Assembly: GCA_002914845.1 (NCBI GenBank)
Contig: JXTC01000048.1
Coordinates: 631,026-695,025, forward strand
Reading direction: 5' to 3'
Source of the DNA: Trema orientale
Lineage: Eukaryota > Streptophyta > Magnoliopsida > Rosales > Cannabaceae
DNA: 64,000 bases
The notes beneath the pieces are model-generated. The model worked only from the letters and a program-made list of their open reading frames with translations, was not told the DNA's origin and searched no databases. Shown here one piece after another: positions 48,616 to 61,483 of the stretch (position 1 is the first letter of the stretch; the number at the start of each line of letters is the position of its first letter). The translations under genes were made by a program, and so were the position numbers.

Positions 48616-50700
48616 TCAACCACAACATCCATCTGCTAAAACTTGTTGAAGAGGAGTAGCGACTAATTTTGAATTTTTAGTCTTCTCCTCCATATGAAGC
48701 AACTCTAACACCAAATTAATCCTACTGAACTCGGGGTTCGAACAATCTCCGGAAAGAAAAACATGGCTACTGTTGTTTAACTCGATCCAACTGCACCCAG
48801 GCTGCTTCTTGACTCCTGCATCTTTCATCCTCGTCCAAATCATTTCGGCCTCTTTTCTTCGTCCACAACTAAGGTACATTTCTGCCAAAATTAAATACAC
48901 ACCAGAATTTGATGGCTCTGTCTCCAAAACCTTTTCCCCAGCAATCTTGCCAATCTCAATGTTCTTGTGTATTCTACAAGCTCCAAGCAATGCCCCCCAA
49001 ACGCTTGTAGGAACTTCGATTCCATCTGCTCTCATTTGATTCAAAAACCCCATTGCCTCATCAAGAAGTCCAAATCTCCCTAGTAGATCAACTAAACAAG
49101 TATAATGCTCACTTGTTGGCTGAATAAAGTACTCTTGTCTCATTATATCAAAGTAATATCTACCTAGGTCCACCATTCCTGCATGGCTGCAAGCAGATAG
49201 AACACCAACAAAGGTTATATGGTTGGGTTCAACATCTCTTGATCTCATCTTTTGAAACATCTCCAAAGCATCTTCTACATTTCCATGGTGAGCGAAACCA
49301 CAGATTATGGAGTTCCAAGAGATGATATCTCGACTTGGCATGCACTTGAATTCCAACAAAGCAGAATCCAGATTTCCGCATCTAGCATACATGGTAACTA
49401 TTGCATTACATACTGCAACAAAGGTATTGAATCCTGTTTTTGTAACCATAGCATGAGTTTGCATACCAAGTTGCAATGCTGGTAAGTCTGAACAGATTGT
49501 CAAAATGCTTGTATATGTGGCTTCATCAGGCAATACTCCTAATCCTTTCATTCTAACGAAAAGCTTGATACCTCCTTCACCATGATCATTTTCTCCTAAG
49601 CCAAATATGGTTACATTATATGCAGTTGCATCTCGAATCGGCATCAAGTTGAAAAGGCCAATGGCACTGTCAACATCTCCAATTTCGAAATATCCAAGAA
49701 TGATATTTGTCCTTGAGACAACATCACTGTAAGGTTTCTTCTCCATAAATGCATGAGCTTCCCTGATTAGCCCATTTCTGATAAACTCTAACAGGATTGA
49801 GTTCCATGTCTTTTGACATTTTTCTGGCATTTGCATAAAAAGTTTCATACCGTCATAAGCTCTTCCACTTTTTACCAACCCATTCACCAATTCATTCCAG
49901 GAATCAAAATTTCGCTGAGGCATTCTTCGAAATAAATCCTCAGCAATTTCAATGTACCTATTTTCTATATACCCAACCATCATTGCATTCCAAGCTTGAG
50001 TATCTCTCAAAGGCATTTCGTCAAAGAGCTCACGGGCTTCAACAATCCGTCCTGCACTTGCGAGCCCAGAAATCATTATAGTCCAAGAAACAACATCCCG
50101 AGTAGTCATTCCTCTAAAATATTCTTCAGCCATCTCAAATTCTCCACAGTTCACAAGCCCACCAATAACCAAGTTCCAAGACACCACATCCTTCACTGGC
50201 ATTTCATCGAACATTTTTATAGCTTCACAAACCATCCCATTACGAATATACCCAGATACCATCGAATTCCAACTAACAACATCTCTAAAGCCCATCCCAT
50301 CAAAGAGTCTCCTCGCACCATCAATATCTCCACGTTGCATCAACCCGGCGATCACCGTGTTATACGAGACAACATCACGCTCGGGCATTCGACCAAACAA
50401 GCTGACGGCATTCTCAACATACCCATTCAAAAAATAGCCGCGGACCATGGAGTTCCAAGTGACGGTGTTTCGTTGAGGCATTTTGTCGAACAGCTTCTGG
50501 GCGTCATCGACCAAGCCATATCGCATGTAGCTCGAGATTTTAGAGTTGAGAGGCCTTAAGTTGGGAAGAGTTTGAGTTTGTGAAGCATGGTTATGTTGGA
50601 TGAAGGCGGTGGTGGCCGTAGAGATTGGTTTGATGAGGTGTAGAGAGAGAGTTTGGATGAGCTTGCGTGCATGATCGATGTGAGAAGTACTGAAGAGCAT
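48616..50700 (-). CDS. Pentatricopeptide repeat protein, PLS subclass with E-type tail
   Basis: One exon encodes 694 residues. PPR motifs follow one another from about residue 45 to 590, first in a run of short S-like motifs (FDKMPQRNTVTWNSMVRGY, FGRMPERDVVSYNTVIAGL, FDEMPVKDVVSWNLVIGGL, FDEMPLRDTQAWNAMMVGY), then in longer P/L/S units (LPDEATYTSILTICSDL, EPNHITFVGVLSACSHAG). An E-type end follows (GVKKQPGCSWIELNNSSHVF). There is no DYW domain: the protein stops at about 50 residues past the E motif with a short unrelated tail (LQQVLADGCCG). Such proteins act in RNA editing or processing in mitochondria or chloroplasts and may recruit a deaminase in trans. The N terminus (rich in Ser, Thr, Leu, His, poor in acids) could be an organellar transit peptide. 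The target RNA is unknown. Confidence 0.94.
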   Translation of the reverse strand: MLFSTSHIDHARKLIQTLSLHLIKPISTATTAFIQHNHASQTQTLPNLRPLNSKISSYMRYGLVDDAQKLFDKMPQRNTVTWNSMVRGYFLNGYVENAVSLFGRMPERDVVSYNTVIAGLMQRGDIDGARRLFDGMGFRDVVSWNSMVSGYIRNGMVCEAIKMFDEMPVKDVVSWNLVIGGLVNCGEFEMAEEYFRGMTTRDVVSWTIMISGLASAGRIVEARELFDEMPLRDTQAWNAMMVGYIENRYIEIAEDLFRRMPQRNFDSWNELVNGLVKSGRAYDGMKLFMQMPEKCQKTWNSILLEFIRNGLIREAHAFMEKKPYSDVVSRTNIILGYFEIGDVDSAIGLFNLMPIRDATAYNVTIFGLGENDHGEGGIKLFVRMKGLGVLPDEATYTSILTICSDLPALQLGMQTHAMVTKTGFNTFVAVCNAIVTMYARCGNLDSALLEFKCMPSRDIISWNSIICGFAHHGNVEDALEMFQKMRSRDVEPNHITFVGVLSACSHAGMVDLGRYYFDIMRQEYFIQPTSEHYTCLVDLLGRFGLLDEAMGFLNQMRADGIEVPTSVWGALLGACRIHKNIEIGKIAGEKVLETEPSNSGVYLILAEMYLSCGRRKEAEMIWTRMKDAGVKKQPGCSWIELNNSSHVFLSGDCSNPEFSRINLVLELLHMEEKTKNSKLVATPLQQVLADGCCG

Positions 50701-51891
50701 ACCCCCATTGGCTTAATAGACGTAAGCAGTCGAAACGCTGTTAAATAAACCAGGGGAATTTGTGCAAAACGACATGTCGTTTCCATCTTGAAAATTTAGG
50801 ATTAATCTTACTTTTGCCCTATAATTATATATTTCCTTTCATTTTTAGCCCATGAATTTTAAAACAATCTTAGTTCAGCATTTGAACTATGTAATTGGTT
50901 CAATCTTAAGGTAATCTTTTTGACTGTCACAACGGAACTTTAATAAGAGCAATTTTGTATTTTTATGATTGGACTCGTAGATTTTATTTATTTATTTAAA
51001 GAAATGCAAAATATAAGTGGATCTAACAGAGAAATATAAGGCATGACCTTTTAAATTATATTGCTCAAAATAGGTTTGGAGCTGTAATTCAAAAGCTAAC
51101 AACAACCGGAAAAAAAAAAGAGGAGGCATTGCATTATCAACTTTTACTCTGTTCAAATGCTTGTAGTGAAATGTGGATCAATTGATAAACCATTTTCAAA
51201 AAGAGCCTTCTCCTTTTAATGAATTTTTAGAAACCTAATGCTATTTTCATTTTGAAAAAATAAAAATAAAATATGCACATACAATATCAGACCCATCCGT
51301 GAGAGTCACCGGAGAAAACAGACGGAATTTTGTTTTCCTACTTGTTGATTTTTAGTTCTATTTATTTTGAAATTTTATATATTTATTAGATAATACAAAA
51401 TACGATACAATTAATTTAATTGGTCCAAGATTCTTAAGAGTATGTGTGAGTGTATTAAAAATTAGGGGTTTGAATCTTAATTAAGCTAATTTATTGAAAA
51501 AATATGACAGTATTTTAGCTTAATTAAACATTATAATCAAAAATGAAGAAAATCGTTGAATCTCAATAAAATATATTTGACTACAATCGAACACAATGTT
51601 GTCGAATATGATGTTTGTGTTTTGCATTCAACTGAAGAGGATACTTCAGACATTTAACTCGCTGACATGTCAAATAAGTAAGATTTTCTTTTACAAATTA
51701 TCAATCAAAGGCATTTATTACTAAAATTTTTTTATTTTGTTTTTATTTTTGTAGAGTGTTTCACTAAAAGGAGTTTTAGCATGGGTGTTTGTCGTTTATT
51801 CATATATGCATAGCATCCAATCAAGAAGCCCATTCTGAGCAACCTCTAAAGTCCAACCACATTAAACTAACATAATTTTGCCACGTGGTTT
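50701..51891. other. Intergenic region between divergent PPR and RRM genes
   Basis: AT-rich, without coding potential. Around 51419-51478 are phrases TTGGTCCAAGATT and GGGGTTTGAATCTT that resemble the boxes of the SINE at 3539, but tail and target duplication are missing. No gene. Confidence 0.4.
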
Positions 51892-51963
51892 TACCATTTG
51901 CCATTTTTCTCTCCATTTTCAACATTATTTAATTGGACAAAGTAGATTAAATACACCTTATCC
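51892..51963 (+). promoter_or_regulatory. G-box and I-box upstream of the chloroplast RRM gene
   Basis: A G-box, CACGTG (51892-51897, within CCACGTGG), and an I-box in reverse, CTTATC (51957-51962, GATAAG on the other strand), lie 180-250 bases upstream of the ATG. This pair is characteristic of light-responsive plant promoters and fits a chloroplast protein; binding is inferred only. Confidence 0.45.
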
Positions 51964-52141
51964 CCCCAATATAATCGCTTCCAGTCTCACTGGACACAAT
52001 CTGCCCACATCAGCTCCTAACAGCTTACCCCATCACACTTAACCCATACCCTTTGCCTCCCTTTCTACTCTCTACTCCCTCTTATGAACCAATAAAGTCC
52101 TCATTTAACTGAAAAAACCACCGCCACCACCACCACCACCA

Positions 52142-54478
52142 ATGGCTGCCGCCGCAACCGCCACCGCCGCCTCCGTAGGCTCCTCATTCTCACCCTCACT
52201 ACACACCACCCTCAAATGCCGCCGCTCCAATCTCCTCCGCCTCGGAATTATCTCGCCGCAGCACTCCCGCCTCTCCGCGGCGCTGTCGCAGTCGTGCACC
52301 GCAGCCGCCGCGGAGCCGGCGGTGATCGGCGGCGCCGCCGTGCACAAGCGGCGGGTCATAAGGATGACCACCGCCGTGGCGCAAGAAGAGGTGGCGGCCT
52401 TGACCGCCGAGGACGAGGCCGGTGGTGGTGCCGCCGCCGATGAGGCCGACGACGGAGTCACTGCCGCCACCGCAGAGTCTGTCAAAGAAGTAGAACCCGC
52501 GGCGGCGGCGGCGGTGGTGGATGGTGGTGATCAAGTTGATCAGGGGGAGGAGGTTTCTTCTGTGAGCACAAAGCTTTACTTTGGGAATCTTCCTTACAGT
52601 GTTGATAGTGCTCAGCTAGCTGGTATAATTCAAGACTATGGGAGTCCGGAGCTCATTGAGGTAAGTAATAAGAGTCAACTCTTTCTTTTCTTTTTTTTTT
52701 CCCAAAAAATTTGATCATTTTCTTTTTTTTTTTTTGGGATCATGGCAATTAATATAGGTTGTATAGCTTAGGACAATAATTTTCGTATAGTTTGGGATAA
52801 TTACTTGGTTGAAATATTTTACCATCAAGCACTTATAATTGAATCTCAACCAATCACAGGTTGGGCAGAGCAAGATTTGCAGTATTTGAACTTTGTTTTG
52901 CTATTCTTCTTTAGTCTACTTGTTAAGAGGAAATTAATTAGTCAAACTTGAGAGAAGCTTAATTAGACTAGTAGTTTAACTCTTATGTTATTTAATAAAC
53001 AGAATTAAAAATCATGCGATGTAATTAGCTAGTATGCATTATGTTTTAATTGTTGATGAATTTATCATTGTATATAACTAACTTAAAGGTTATAATTCAA
53101 TGCAAATAAATGCACTTCGTTTTTTAGCTTGTTTATCCTTTAATTTTGTTACTCATCAAGGCGAATGGATTTTAGGTTCTTTATGATAGGGAGACCGGAA
53201 GAAGCCGAGGATTTGCGTTCGTGACTATGAGTAGTGTTGAAGATTGTAATGCAGTCATCCAAAATCTTGATGGAAGTGTAAGAATCACCATCTTAATTTC
53301 TTTTGTATATATATTATAGGGTTTATCGTACTAAAAGTCCTCAATTTTTTGGTAACTATTTGGTCCCTAAATTAAATAAATGTTCAAAAATCAGCGATTG
53401 GTAACAATGACATCCTTTTGTCTAAAATTATTAATGGTGATGGATTATTGGAAAAAAATTCCCTCTTATTTTATATTTACAAGCAAATTTATAGAATTTG
53501 AGAAGACCTCTCATTGTTCTCTGAAAATTCTCCATTTAACATTGGTATCACCAATTGGTTAATTCCGAAATATATTGGACATTTATTTGATTCAGAAACC
53601 AAATGTTTACCATTTAAGAATTCAAGGACTTTGGTACACGAACCCCATGGTATATACTAATTAGTTAAAGAACACAAAAAGATTAGTTAAATTTGATAAC
53701 ATTTGTACTTTCCATATATAATGACATTCGCTTGAGCAACATTTTATAAAAATTCTGTCACTTCTTTCACTTTTAAAAAATATATATATATATATATATA
53801 TATAAAAATGTGATCAAACAAGTTTACTTGATGGATCTTTCTATATAATCAACAACCAATTATTTACTTCTGTTGCAGCAATACATGGGTCGGATCTTGA
53901 GAGTGAACTTTTCGGACAAACCGAAACCGAAAGAGCCTCTATATCCGGAAACGGAGTACAAGCTCTTTGTTGGGAATTTATCATGGTCAGTAACATCTGA
54001 GAGCTTGATTAAAGCTTTTCAAGAGTATGGAAATGTTGTTGGAGCGAGAGTTTTGTATGATGGAGAGACCGGAAGGTCTCGAGGTTATGGCTTTGTATGC
54101 TACAACACCAAAGCTGAGATGGACACTGCCTTAGAATCTCTCAATGGGGTGGTATAATTTTATTCACACAATTCTATAAGAGTAATCACATAACATAATA
54201 TAGATGTTTACAGTCTATATACGTACATTATATTTTTACATATATATCCAATACGTGAAGCATATGTACAAGTATCCATGTTCTTATATAGACAAATATA
54301 AGAGAGATTCTCTAGTATGCAGGTTTTCATGAATACTAATATTACGATTATCATATGATTCTAATGTGATCTGACGTTAAAAAACGGACTATCGTTACCT
54401 AATTTCTCTGAGTATAATTTGCAGGAACTAGAAGGAAGGGCAATGCGGGTGAGTTTGGCTGAAGGGAAACGTTCATGA
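52142..54478 (+). CDS. Chloroplast ribonucleoprotein with two RRM domains
   Basis: Four exons (52142-52660, 53176-53277, 53879-54151, 54425-54478) give 315 residues. cpRNPs are nucleus-encoded proteins that bind, stabilise and help edit chloroplast transcripts. Residues 1-70 are Ala/Ser/Arg-rich like a plastid transit peptide. An acidic Ala- and Glu/Asp-rich linker follows (about 75-140), as in cpRNPs. RRM1 spans about 143-220 with RNP2 LYFGNL and RNP1 [11 protein letters not shown]2 spans about 234-312 with RNP2 LFVGNL and RNP1 RGYGFVCY. The protein stops right after RRM2 (SLAEGKRS). It belongs to the cp28-cp33 group; the exact member cannot be decided. The first exon is much richer in GC than its surroundings because of Ala codons. 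Confidence 0.92.
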
Positions 54479-56825
54479 AATCATTAAAGGGGTTATTCGA
54501 GATGGGTTACAGATCAAGGGAGGCAAAATCGCTCAGGGAAACAACTTGGAGTGATTCCCTATTAATTCTCAATTCATGCTGTGTATAACTCATTTTCACC
54601 TCTGCATATTCTTTATTATTAATTAGCAGAATTTGCTACAGGTAGAAAATGAAAAAAGATTGTCTTTTGATCTTCAGAGTTTGATAATTTTTCACATCGT
54701 ATTCTCTTTTATCCGGGTTGATCTGTAAAAGGCTACCATCTCCCTAACCTTATGTTAATAGAGCATTAAATTGAGTACCCGGAAGTTCATTACTTTTGTA
54801 CAAGATTGTAAAGAAAAAAAGAATATAAGGAGACAGAAATTAGAAAGTAATTAGAGAGAAAATGATAGGAGAATTATGAGACAGAATGGATATATAAAAT
54901 TCATGAGAGAGAATGATTTTTTTTTTTAAAAGTAAACACTTGAAAAATAATATTTTATTATTTTCTAAATTTTTTATTTTTTTAATTATAATTTTAGAAA
55001 CTGTTTTTCAGAGAACAATACTAAACACTCTGTAGGTATTCTCCAAAAATTATTTTTAAGTTATGATGCCAAATACCTCTAAAGGATCCAATTGAATCCT
55101 AATTCTTATTTCGTGTATTCAATATTACGTACTTGGTCTAGTTGACATAATAAAAGGTTTTTTATAGTTATTTTCTTCTACTCAACTTTATAGATCTCTC
55201 TCTTTGATCTCAGCCCCAATATTAGTTTCTATTTCTTTTTTTGCTTAAATTTTAACTCACAACATGAATTTAACATGCTTGGTGAAGAAATATTAAGTAA
55301 TTACTTTTTTCAACTCCAAGAACCCTTCAGACAATGTTTTACCCAAAAAGACCAAGAAAAGGAGTTCAAGAACCCTTTTACTCTTTTAGTGATGCAACAC
55401 CGAAACCTGCCTTGAAGATCCCAATGTAGTATTTTTCCCACGACCTCAAATTCAAATCCGAAATCCTAATCCAAAGCCCTAAACAGCAAAACATAATTTT
55501 TTTTTTTTGTGGGGACAAAACTACATATAATACCACAAAATAAAGAACTTGTCTGAATTCATACCTTGTAGAGTTGACACTCGTGTATAATAAACTTGTA
55601 ATGGAAAATTGGAAATGAATCTCATTGTCTCAACCCTATTAACTAATAATGATATTAATGGTCTTTTTTAATGAACCATATTCCATAACCAGATAATTTA
55701 GTGTTATCATTTTCTCCCATTTAAGTCCTTTTTTATTTTTCCTACTAGCTACTTTTTTTAGGCACATAAAACCATCACAAAGCTCTACCAGACATGAACC
55801 TTTAACTGTCTTAAACATCAACGAATCCCTTTCTTTTCTCTTTTGGTCCTAATACCTTCCTTTTCATTTTCTTTCTACTTTGTTCTTCTCTTTTAACAAA
55901 CACTGGCCAAGAATTTTCTCTGAAAAAATAAATCACTTTTTTGCAAATTATCTAACATTAATTATTAATTTTTTAAATATATATATAGTGGGTAGTATAT
56001 ACTTTAGAAGAGTGCTAAATATAATCTCCTACTCATTTTTTTCTACACCTTCTAATTTTATTATATGATATGTGGATTCTACTATCTAGTTTAATATTTT
56101 AATAATGCAACAAATTTTAGTAAAATCCACGTCAATTTAATATTTTCATAATATAATAATCTATAATAAAATTCACATGTTAAACAATAAAATTGAAAAA
56201 TTACAAAAAAATAAAAATAAAAATGAGGGTAGCTAACCGCTAGCATTCCTCTATATTTTATAAGGGACATAAAGAGTTAATTATTTATTTTTGTTATTTA
56301 AAGTAATAAAGCCTAAACCCAAAGGAACCAAAAAAATGATTTTAGATATTTTGTAGTAGAATTTCAGAAATTTTTACAAAAAGGTACAAACAAAAATCTT
56401 AAATTGGAAAAGAAACCCATTCTTTTTTTTTCTGAGCAGTGTTACCAAAAATAAAAATCAAAAGTTAAAAAAAAAAAAAAAAAAGGAAAAGAAAACAAAA
56501 GTAGGAAAAACCAGTGGAGAAAGAACTTGGGTTTAGGCAGCCTCCTCTCCATATCTATATATCTCAAGGTTGTTTCTCTCTCTTTTATCTCCCTAAAAAC
56601 CTCATCATTACTCAGATCTCTCTCTGTTATACACAGACCACACGCGTGGTGGTGTGTATATGTATAGGTGTATCTATCTATCTGTGTGTCTGAACAGGGC
56701 TTTTCCTCCCTTTCTGGATAAGTAAAATAAACATCTTATCTGGCGGTTTGTGTGCTGTCGCAGATTTGTGGGTGCAGATCTAGGGTTTTGATTTTTAGGG
56801 TTTTAGGAGGGTTTGGGTTTCCACC
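54479..56825. other. Intergenic region and G3BP-like leader
   Basis: AT-rich DNA without coding potential up to about 56.5 kb. Just before the next gene are TATA-like text (CTATATATCT at about 56554-56563) and a CT-rich leader from about 56575. CCACACGCGTGGTGG, a near palindrome, lies at about 56639-56653. Confidence 0.45.
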
Positions 56826-56889
56826 ATGGCCACGCCTTTTCCCATTCCTGTTACTGCTGCTCAGGTTCTCCTTCTTGTTCTTACTCCTA

Positions 56890-56926
<37 letters not shown>

Positions 56927-59900
56927 GTATTAGTATCTATAATGGTGGTTCTGGTTCATCAGGTTGGAACGTATTTTGTGGGGCAGTACTACCAAGTGCT
57001 TCAGCAACAGCCGGAATTTGTTCACCAGTTCTACTCCGACGCCAGTACCATGCGTCGTATTGACGGCAATACCATTGAGACTGCCACTGCAATGCTGGTA
57101 CTCTTTTCTCTTTTTTGGGGGTCTTTTGGATGTAAAATATCAAATTCAGAATCCATTTTGATGATATTTTTGAACTATAAAGTACTGGGTTGTGACCCAA
57201 AATGTAGAAGTATATTAAAATTTTGTGGTAAAAAAGTGAAAAAAAGTCCAATTCAGTATTCATTTTATTGGTTTATTTGAACTTTTAAATGATGGCTTGT
57301 GGCCCAAAATGAAGAAGGATACTAAATTTTTGTGGTAAAGAAGTAAAAATGTTAAACTCAGTATCCCTTTTAATGATTTTTTACGGGTTGTGACCCAAAA
57401 TGTAGAAGGATATTTTCTTATGGTTGGATATGAGCTAAACTTGTTTTTTCTATTGTGGAATGTCACTCATTTTCTGCTTGCATTTTCTTTCCTAGTTATA
57501 CATTCCGTTTTTGATATGAACTTTGTGTTGAACAGCAAATCCACACACTTATAATGTCCCTTAATTATACGGGAATTGAGATTAGGACAGCGCATGCCCT
57601 GGAATCTTGGAATGCTGGAGTTCTCGTAATGGTTTCAGGCTCTGTGCAGTTGAAGGGTTTCAGTAGCAGGAGGAAATTTGTGCAGACTTTTTTTCTTGCA
57701 CCCCAGGAAAAGGGCTACTTTGTACTTAATGATATTTTTCACTTCATTGATGAAGAACCAATTCATCATCTTCCTGCAGTCATGTTATCCCAGGGTAATC
57801 TTGATTCAAACCGAAATGCTTCGACAACAGCCCCTGAACCAGGTAATGGTTTGTCATGAATTATAGGGACTTTAAGATTCTCATTGGTACCAGACCTTGC
57901 TAAGTTTGATCTTCAGCAAAGAAGCGGATAAAACATGTGATTTTTGTTACTAATTAATGATATGGAAGCTATTGAATAATATTATTGTCTTCTTTGGTTA
58001 TGATAGATTCTAATGGATCAGTTTAATTCTAGGTTTATGCTTTTTTAGGGTCTGGGTAGAAGAAGTTTCCCTTATATATTGTTTATTTTTGACGGATATG
58101 TTAACTTCATAGTTTGGCTATTGTAATAGATAGTAGGTGTTTCTGCCTCACAGCTTTATAATGAAAACCGTGGTTTCTTTTTTGTCAGTGTCCAATTATT
58201 TGCTGGGTGGAGAAATCCACACAAGAGAGTTTGTGGCTCCTGATATCAAAGAAAATGGTCCAGTCAACAATTATGGCTTTGTGGAGGAGCAATTGCAGCA
58301 AGTTGCTGAGTCTGAAAATATTATGGAAGATAATTCTGTGAATCACTCAAATGGTTCTGTTCAGAATGCAGTGAGTTCTTTACAGGACCACCTGCCTCCA
58401 TCTGTTGAGGAACCAGTTGGGGAGACCCAAAAGCACACTTACGCTTCTATCGTATGTTCTAAACTCACAATTACCTAATGACACTCGCTTACCATTGTGT
58501 GTTAGATGATTACACTTACTGATTTTCTCTGCCTTATTCTTGCTGGAAGTTACGTGTTGCTAAAGGACAGCCTACACCTTCTGTAGCTTCTCAGAATTCT
58601 GTTAACAAGAATGCTCCATTAGGTTCGGACTGGAATCATTCTCCACCGTCCACTGCTCAGCAACCCATTGGATCATCAAATACAATTGAAAGATCTGTTG
58701 CAGAGGCAACAGATGAGGTTGCCCCTCTAGATGATGAAGGTTTACTATTGAAACCTTTTTGTTTGAAATTTTTGCTTTAGTGATTAATGAATTTGACGGT
58801 TCTAATTTATGATATCAGCTGAGGTTATGCCAAGTTCTTTCTTGTTTGTTGCGAATTAATAACTTTGATTCAATAATGTTTTTGGTGGTAGCCACGTTGA
58901 TAGCATTTTTGGGAGCATTTGCGAGGTTTCTTATTTGTTTTGTATATGGATGTTTTTAGATGAAATCAAATCTGTTTATGTGAGAAATTTGCCACCAACT
59001 GTGTCTCCTTTTGAAATTGAGGAGGAATTTAAGAATTTTGGTAAACTGAGGCAACCTGAGGGCGTGGTCATTCGGAGTCGCAAGGTTCATATCCTTGACC
59101 TTTAGTTTTCATTTCTATTTTTGGGGCGGGGAGTCCTTTTCCCGTCATGCACTATCACTGCAGGTTTTCATAAGCTGAATTATTTGTTTATGTGCAGGAT
59201 GTTGGTGTTTGCTATGCATTTGTTGAGTTTGAAGACATTACCAGTGTTCATAATGCAGTTCAGGTCTTTTATTTATTTTTTTTAATTTTTTTTTTCTTCT
59301 TTCTTTTTTTAAAATTTTAACTTAAAATTAAACAAGCCAAATACTATGTGTCGGTTCATCAAGCTTGAATGCTGATCAAATGTTGTAATATCATTTTGAT
59401 TTCTATCTCCCTTTACGAAGTCAGTTTCTATTGGCTTCATGTTTTTGGCTAATGGATGAAGGCAAACATTGAACTGGTTTTGCTGATATTAACCCTGCTT
59501 TCTGTCAAATTTGAAATTAATCCCTGAATTTATATTTAAAAAAAAAAAAAAAACCACTCTATTTGGCAACGAAACTTCCAAGCTGACATTTAATTTTTAC
59601 GAGCAGTTGTAATGCTACAATGGAATTTATGTCTGGTTAGACCTCGTTATATCAATTAATTAGCTTATCCTATACAACTGTAGGCAGGAAGTGTTCAGAT
59701 TGCTGGAAGACAAGTATACATTGAAGAGCGCAGACCAAACAGCAACATCCCATCTCGAATAGCAAGTATGTTACTTTTTTCTTTTAATGCTTTTCGGTAA
59801 TCTTAGATGTCCCTGAATGCAGTTACATTTGCAATAGGTGGTGTATCTGCCACAGAGTATTGGTGTTGATTTTATTTTGACGTTACCTCGTTCTCTTGAA

Positions 59901-60312
59901 TCATTCGGGAAGAAATCTTGCGATAGTTGCTTTTCATCCTCGAGCTATCTGAGCAAGTATCCGAATGTTGACTGAAATTGGCACTATCATATTTGAGCTT
60001 TTACTGAGAATATTTCGCCCATCATGTTTTGCTTAATGAGCCTGCTGTTAGAAATTTGTACATTCTTTTTATTGAACTTACATTACTGAATCGGCATGAA
60101 TAGGAAGGGGTAGAGGAAGGGGAAGCTATCAAGTAGAAGCTCCGAGGGGTCGTTTTGGCCCTCGGAGTTTTGGACGGGGAGGTGGCCATGATGGAGGTGA
60201 CCGAGACTACAACAGACCAAGGGGGAATGGTTTCTATAGACCAAGTGCACGGCAAGACAGAGCAAACCCAGGCTACCAAGCAACGAGAAATGGGGCAGAT
60301 TTGACAAGTTGA
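56826..60312 (+). CDS. G3BP-like protein: NTF2 domain, RRM and RGG tail
   Basis: Nine exons (56826-56864, 56963-57097, 57536-57842, 58189-58451, 58550-58739, 58960-59084, 59198-59263, 59684-59765, 60104-60312) join to 471 residues. In animals G3BPs nucleate stress granules; plant members bind RNA and act in stress and immune responses. An NTF2-like domain covers about residues 14-135 (VGTYFVGQYYQVLQQ, SDASTMRRIDGNT, GSVQLKGFSSRRKFVQTF, GYFVLNDIFHFID). A long polar middle part follows, then an RRM (about 316-393) with RNP2 VYVRNL and RNP1 CYAFVEFE, and an Arg/Gly-rich tail (RRGRGRGSY, SFGRGGGHDGGDRD). The ATG sits in a good plant context (CCACCATGG). Several plant paralogues exist, so no exact symbol is given. 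Confidence 0.94.
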
Positions 60313-61483
60313 GAGTATTTTACAAGAGAATTTTTGTTCCAGCTGTTTCAACTTAGCAGATCACCTCTTAGTTTAAAGGACTATGATTATTATTCCCACA
60401 GTTAACTTAATTGTATTGAATAACGAGTTTGTATTCTTTTTGCTATAGAATGAGTTCCCACGTTTTTCACTTTCTTGAACTTTATAATTTAACGAGTGAT
60501 GTGCTTGCAATTTTGAGCTCATATGTCAAGAGTACGAGCCTGCCTTCGTCTCTCTTGAGTAGGAGGGTACGTTTGGTATAAGACGTTTGGAATAAGATTC
60601 AAACGCGTTATTATTTAATTGTTTTCTTGACACTATCATGTAGCACCAACTTTTTTTTTTTCTCTCTCTTTTACTGGACGATGGGGATGAATTTGGACCT
60701 ACGCGATCTAAGTGGTTGTAATTATTTGAATTTTACTATTAAGAGTAAATATCCATTAAATTCTAGTGATTGGATGTAGTTCCATTCATGATTTTGCCAA
60801 TTAGGAACACAATTCTCTACTATGGACTAGGAAAAATGTGTTTCATATTGGCAAAAACATAAACATGTGACAGAATCTCTCTCCGAGTGGTATACAAAGC
60901 CATAAATATATATAATTAAATAGATGGAGTTGTCCGGTAGAGACAAAATACAGATTTTACCAACTTGCATCATAGAAACCGGCAGCGCAAATAAAATGGA
61001 TTTAGTTGTATAGGAATTCCCAACTCCCTGTTTTGGGATCATTTGGGTTTATCTGTTACAACGTCTACTGAAAACATTAAAAGTCAACATACTCCAACTA
61101 TAGTAGCTTGGAACACCCCGTATTCTTATTAACTTTGGACAAGGAGTGGAAGATTTAAACTTGGAGCCTCTTTATTGGAATTTGGTAACTATGTAGTTAC
61201 CAATTAGGCTAAATTGGAAATCACAGACCGCCACAAATTCTGTTCCTCTCTTTTCCAGTAAGACCCAGAATCCTGTTTCTTGGCAATTCGGGACATAGTC
61301 TACAGTCTATACTGTTTGACAAAAAGCTATATAATGGTATGCGTCGCGCTTTCAGCTTAACCAACCAAAACTACTTTACAGTCTTTATTGCAACTTATTC
61401 TATGGCCTCTGTATCATTAAGTATTGAGAGTTGACATTTTTTGCTTCCTGCACCGATAAAGCATCATTTCTCGATGAAGAAGT
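60313..61483. other. Convergent intergenic region
   Basis: 3' flanks of the G3BP-like gene (+) and the TPR gene (-). I see no other gene. TTGGTAACTATGTAGTTACCAA at about 61181-61202 is a short near-perfect palindrome. Confidence 0.5.

Noticed and set aside
49996..50559. 187-codon plus-strand frame over the PPR gene
   Set aside because: Complementary shadow of regularly repeated PPR codons; its His/Pro/Asn-rich composition is typical of an antisense frame.
51419..51480. A second SINE
   Set aside because: Only box-like phrases are present; no tail, no target duplication and no match through the middle.
59085..59197. U12-type intron in the G3BP-like gene, because ATATCCTT occurs just inside
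   Set aside because: The exon ends AAG before GTTCATATCC and the intron ends in CAG; the normal GT-AG junction gives the conserved RKDVGVCYAF sequence, so the match is chance.
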